Shown: positions 61,884 to 64,000 of the stretch, piece after piece | Numbering within the stretch: position 1 is the first letter of the stretch | How the letters are laid out: every line of letters starts with the position of its first letter | Assembly (NCBI RefSeq): GCF_900156605.1 | Contig: NZ_FTOA01000001.1 | Location: 886,241 to 950,240, forward strand | Source of the DNA: Insolitispirillum peregrinum | GTDB lineage: Bacteria; Pseudomonadota; Alphaproteobacteria; Rhodospirillales; Rhodospirillaceae | Direction of reading: 5' to 3' | Length of the DNA stretch: 64,000 bases | The notes under the pieces: generated by a model | Databases searched by the model: none | What the model was told of the DNA's origin: nothing | What the model saw: only the letters and a program-made list of their open reading frames with translations | Position numbers and translations under genes: made by a program

Positions 61884-62249
61884 TTACTTCAGGAATTGCG
61901 CAACAGTCTGCAAGAAGGTCAGCACCGAAATCGGCTTGGCGATATAGCCTTCACAGCCACCTTCGCGGATTTTTTCCTCGTCACCCTTCATGGCAAACGC
62001 GGTGACCGCGATCACCGGGATCGCTTTCAGATCGTCATCAGCCTTCAGCATACGAGTGATATCAAGGCCGGAAATTTCCGGTAACTGGATATCCATCAGG
62101 ATCAGGTCAGGATGGTGGAGACGGGCCATATCCAGCACTTCCCGTCCATCTTTGGTCTGAAGCGTCTGATACCCATGAGCCTGCAACAGATCGTTGAAGA
62201 GCTTCATATTCAGATCATTATCTTCAACAATCAAAATTGTTTTCGACAT
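61884..62249 (-). CDS. divK: Single-domain response regulator DivK
   Basis: 121 residues, a receiver domain only. It has [28 protein letters not shown], phospho-Asp in [51 protein letters not shown]. The sequence follows Caulobacter DivK almost block for block. DivK controls the DivJ/PleC/CckA branch of the CtrA cell-cycle circuit. No pleD follows; a terminator does. Confidence 0.95.
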   Translation of the reverse strand: MSKTILIVEDNDLNMKLFNDLLQAHGYQTLQTKDGREVLDMARLHHPDLILMDIQLPEISGLDITRMLKADDDLKAIPVIAVTAFAMKGDEEKIREGGCEGYIAKPISVLTFLQTVAQFLK

Positions 62250-62414
62250 TTACCGGCTCTTTCGACCTGGGACGCCTTGTGATTTCCACAAGATGGTGTT
62301 TTGCGAACGACTTGTCACCTTGGAACTATCATGCGCAAAACGCTCGGGGAAGTCAAATAGCCCAACCTAAAATTCTGTTATCATCAAACCGGATAGGCCA
62401 CGATACACCCTGCC

Positions 62415-62879
62415 TCAGGGAGCTTTGGTGACGGCCAGCGTAACCATGCCCTTGATGGTTGATACATCCAGAACCCTGCCATTCCGGCTAATCGACGCGG
62501 CACCACCACTCACGGCTTTGCGGAACGTGTCTTCCGCTTCCTTTTGCGGCAGCCCCGGAATGGCAAACTGCATGAAGCGCAGGATGTGGACCGAGGTCTC
62601 CGGCAGGGTTTCCTGCGAAATGCCCACCAGCAGGACGGCCCGCCCCAGATCCCGCACATCGCCATTCAGGGCACCATAGATCAGGCCCGACTTTGACTGG
62701 CCTTCCCAGTGGGTATTGCCGCTGTTGTCGGTGGTTTGCACCAGATCAACACCCATTGCACGATAGACTGGCACCGCATCATTCAATGAAATGCCCGTTT
62801 CTGTTGCCCACGCCGAAACCGTACCCAAGGCCATCACAGCCAGAACCGCCACAACAAGGCGGGACAACCAGACTTTCAT
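62415..62879 (-). CDS. Secreted protein of unknown function
   Basis: 154 residues. A signal peptide (MKVWLSRLVVAVLAVMALGTVSAWA) is followed by a compact domain: ISLNDAVPVYRAMGVDLVQTTDNSGNTHWEGQSKSGLIYGALNGDVRDLGRAVLLVGI, IPGLPQKEAEDTFRKAV, SISRNGRVLDVSTIKGMVTLAVTK. I recognise no family. It should be periplasmic. The ATG at 62877-62879 is the last of a GTG-ATG pair. No partner is obvious next to it. Confidence 0.7.
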   Translation of the reverse strand: MKVWLSRLVVAVLAVMALGTVSAWATETGISLNDAVPVYRAMGVDLVQTTDNSGNTHWEGQSKSGLIYGALNGDVRDLGRAVLLVGISQETLPETSVHILRFMQFAIPGLPQKEAEDTFRKAVSGGAASISRNGRVLDVSTIKGMVTLAVTKAP

Positions 62880-63071
62880 CACACATCATCCAGGACAGTT
62901 TTTTCCTGCCGTCAGCTTACACCCAAGCCACGATCCGGCGAAAGCTGCAAGGCAGAACTTTTCCTTGGTCCTGTTGCCGAGGCCCTGTATCATCGTTCAA
63001 GGCTCTGATTATGCTTGTCAAGATGCGGAATCTCGCGCAAGACCGCCCCGCCCCGACAAAAGGATTGCCCC

Positions 63072-63761
63072 ATGGCCTCGACAGCCATTGCCTCCCCCCT
63101 TGCGGTATCAATACGCGGCTGGCGACAACGCCTGCTGGCAATTGTTACACTGTTGTTCGGGACCTTGTTGCTGACCAGTTGCTACGTCCCCAACGATTTC
63201 GTCGCAGAAATCCGGCTGGCACGCACCGGGGATTATGCCCTGACCTACAAGGGCACTCTGACCTGGGCCCCGCTGTACAAGGACATTCGCGAAGGCAAAC
63301 TGAGCAGCAGTGAAATTGCCGAACGCGAAAAGGGCATCATCAATGACCTGAAACGCGATAGCTCGTTCAAGGAAATCACCCCACTGGGCAGTGGCACGTT
63401 CCGTGTCCGCTATGAAACCAGCGGCAAGTTCACCGGCACTCAGGCGGTGACCTTTGTCCGGCGCAACTCTGCCTTGCTGACCGTCGAAATCAAGCCGGAC
63501 GGCACGGTTCATATCTGGTGCAGCCAGGACCCGAAACTGCGCGACCCGACCCAACTGGAAAGCCTGGGCCTGCGCACACAGGGCCGCCTGCGGGTGGTGA
63601 CCGATCTGCCGGTCCTGAAGCACAATGCCTTCAAGGTCAGCGATGGCCCGGCCAATTATCCGGCCTTCAAGGTTTATGACTGGTCGATCAATTCGGTTCG
63701 CACCCCCAAACCGCTCCTGATAGGACAGCTGTTCAATCCGGCCAGCCTGCCGAAGGAATAA
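63072..63761 (+). CDS. Lipoprotein of unknown function
   Basis: 229 residues. The lipobox LLTSC after LLAIVTLLFGT marks a lipoprotein. The mature part is a beta-rich domain: YVPNDFVAEIRLARTGDYALTYKGTLTWAPLY, RDSSFKEITPLGSGTFRVRYETSGKFTG and SLGLRTQGRLRVVTDLPVLKHNA. It resembles DUF-type envelope lipoproteins but I cannot name the family. AAGGA precedes the ATG at 63072. A strong terminator follows. Confidence 0.75.
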   Translation: MASTAIASPLAVSIRGWRQRLLAIVTLLFGTLLLTSCYVPNDFVAEIRLARTGDYALTYKGTLTWAPLYKDIREGKLSSSEIAEREKGIINDLKRDSSFKEITPLGSGTFRVRYETSGKFTGTQAVTFVRRNSALLTVEIKPDGTVHIWCSQDPKLRDPTQLESLGLRTQGRLRVVTDLPVLKHNAFKVSDGPANYPAFKVYDWSINSVRTPKPLLIGQLFNPASLPKE

Positions 63762-63764
63762 ACA

Positions 63765-63805
63765 AACGCCCGGATGCAGGACGGTCCTGCATCCGGGCGT
63801 TTTCC
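63765..63805. terminator. Bidirectional terminator between the lipoprotein and ETF-QO genes
   Basis: AACGCCCGGATGCAGGA and TCCTGCATCCGGGCGTT form a perfect 17-bp stem. TTTTCC follows on the plus strand, with GTTTG on the other. It lies directly between convergent stop codons. Confidence 0.9.
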
Positions 63806-64000
63806 TTACATATTGGGGTAGTTCGGCCCCTCGCCGCCTTGCGGCACCACCCAGTTGATGTTCTGGGTCGGGTCCTTGATGTCACAGGTCTTGCAGTGGA
63901 TGCAGTTCTGGGAATTGATCTGCAACCGCTTTGGCCCGTCGGGGTCGTTCTGTTCCACGCTGACGTATTCGTAAACGCCCGCCGGGCAGAACCGCTGCTC
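63806..64000 (-). CDS. Electron transfer flavoprotein-ubiquinone oxidoreductase, C-terminal end (runs off the window)
   Basis: Only 64 residues are present: [49 protein letters not shown]. The Cys pattern C...C-x-x-C-x-x-C binds the single 4Fe-4S cluster of ETF-QO, and the [15 protein letters not shown] end is diagnostic. The enzyme passes electrons from ETF to ubiquinone in fatty acid and amino acid oxidation. Confidence 0.96.
   Translation of the reverse strand, partial: EQRFCPAGVYEYVSVEQNDPDGPKRLQINSQNCIHCKTCDIKDPTQNINWVVPQGGEGPNYPNM

Overview
The window looks like chromosome of a GC-rich alphaproteobacterium, most likely Rhodospirillales. The evidence is the dusB-ntrB-ntrC-ntrY-ntrX-trkA-D-aminotransferase-HAD-hfq-hflX block on one strand, a fused ispDF, the DUF1013/TrcR regulator, DivK, a DUF1192 protein, and a PutA regulated by an Lrp-type activator. 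The genus cannot be fixed from sequence alone.

Layout. 1-2060: 5' part of a TolC-family gene, pcm, and a tRNA-Cys plus two identical tRNA-Asn genes with a clear promoter and terminator. 2349-5900: a Pat-like acyl-CoA ligase/GNAT protein and trans-aconitate methyltransferase. 6184-18329: the minus-strand ntr/trk/hfq operon for nitrogen sensing, K+ uptake and riboregulation, headed by dusB behind a terminator-like hairpin. 18417-31587: housekeeping and small metabolic genes (CcsA/YpjD-like, ispDF, tag, bdhA, quinone oxidoreductase, trcR, yaaA, hydrolases, an N-formylglutamate amidohydrolase-like gene, a DMT exporter, pyruvate kinase, a ferritin-like protein). 31713-36273: putA with a divergent Lrp-type regulator. 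36398-39050: an AT-rich transferred patch with an O-acyltransferase and a broken IS5-type transposase. 39053-46353: CHASE2-adenylate cyclase, a type I secretion ABC/HlyD pair, and a MotA/MotB stator. 46602-52167: a short tyrosine recombinase divergent from a KfrA-like coiled-coil protein, then a PAS histidine kinase and a solute-binding protein. 52439-58187: amidase, S41 protease lipoprotein, rpmG, and a small operon with a second diiron protein behind a Fur-like palindrome. 58188-61567: hcr-hcp divergent from nsrR with two NsrR-type boxes. 61568-64000: divK, two secreted unknowns, and the 3' end of ETF-ubiquinone oxidoreductase.

The strongest unexplained structure is a two-family system of small intergenic elements. 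Element B (about 103 bp, TAGAGC...GCTCTA ends, two hairpins) occurs at least eight times. Element A (about 180 bp) occurs five times, always co-oriented with the gene just upstream of it. At 48514-48800 a copy of A with perfect 18-bp terminal inverted repeats lies inside a copy of B. The same A/B junction recurs at 6079-6114. At 46380-46600 the nesting is reversed, with B-type sequence inside A. Element edges supply the stop codons of several genes. Other unexplained signals are a tandem pair of about 100-nt structured repeats with a compensatory base change (26199-26493), recombinase-like inverted sites between the integrase and kfrA-like genes (47228-47349), and a palindromic leader before pyruvate kinase.
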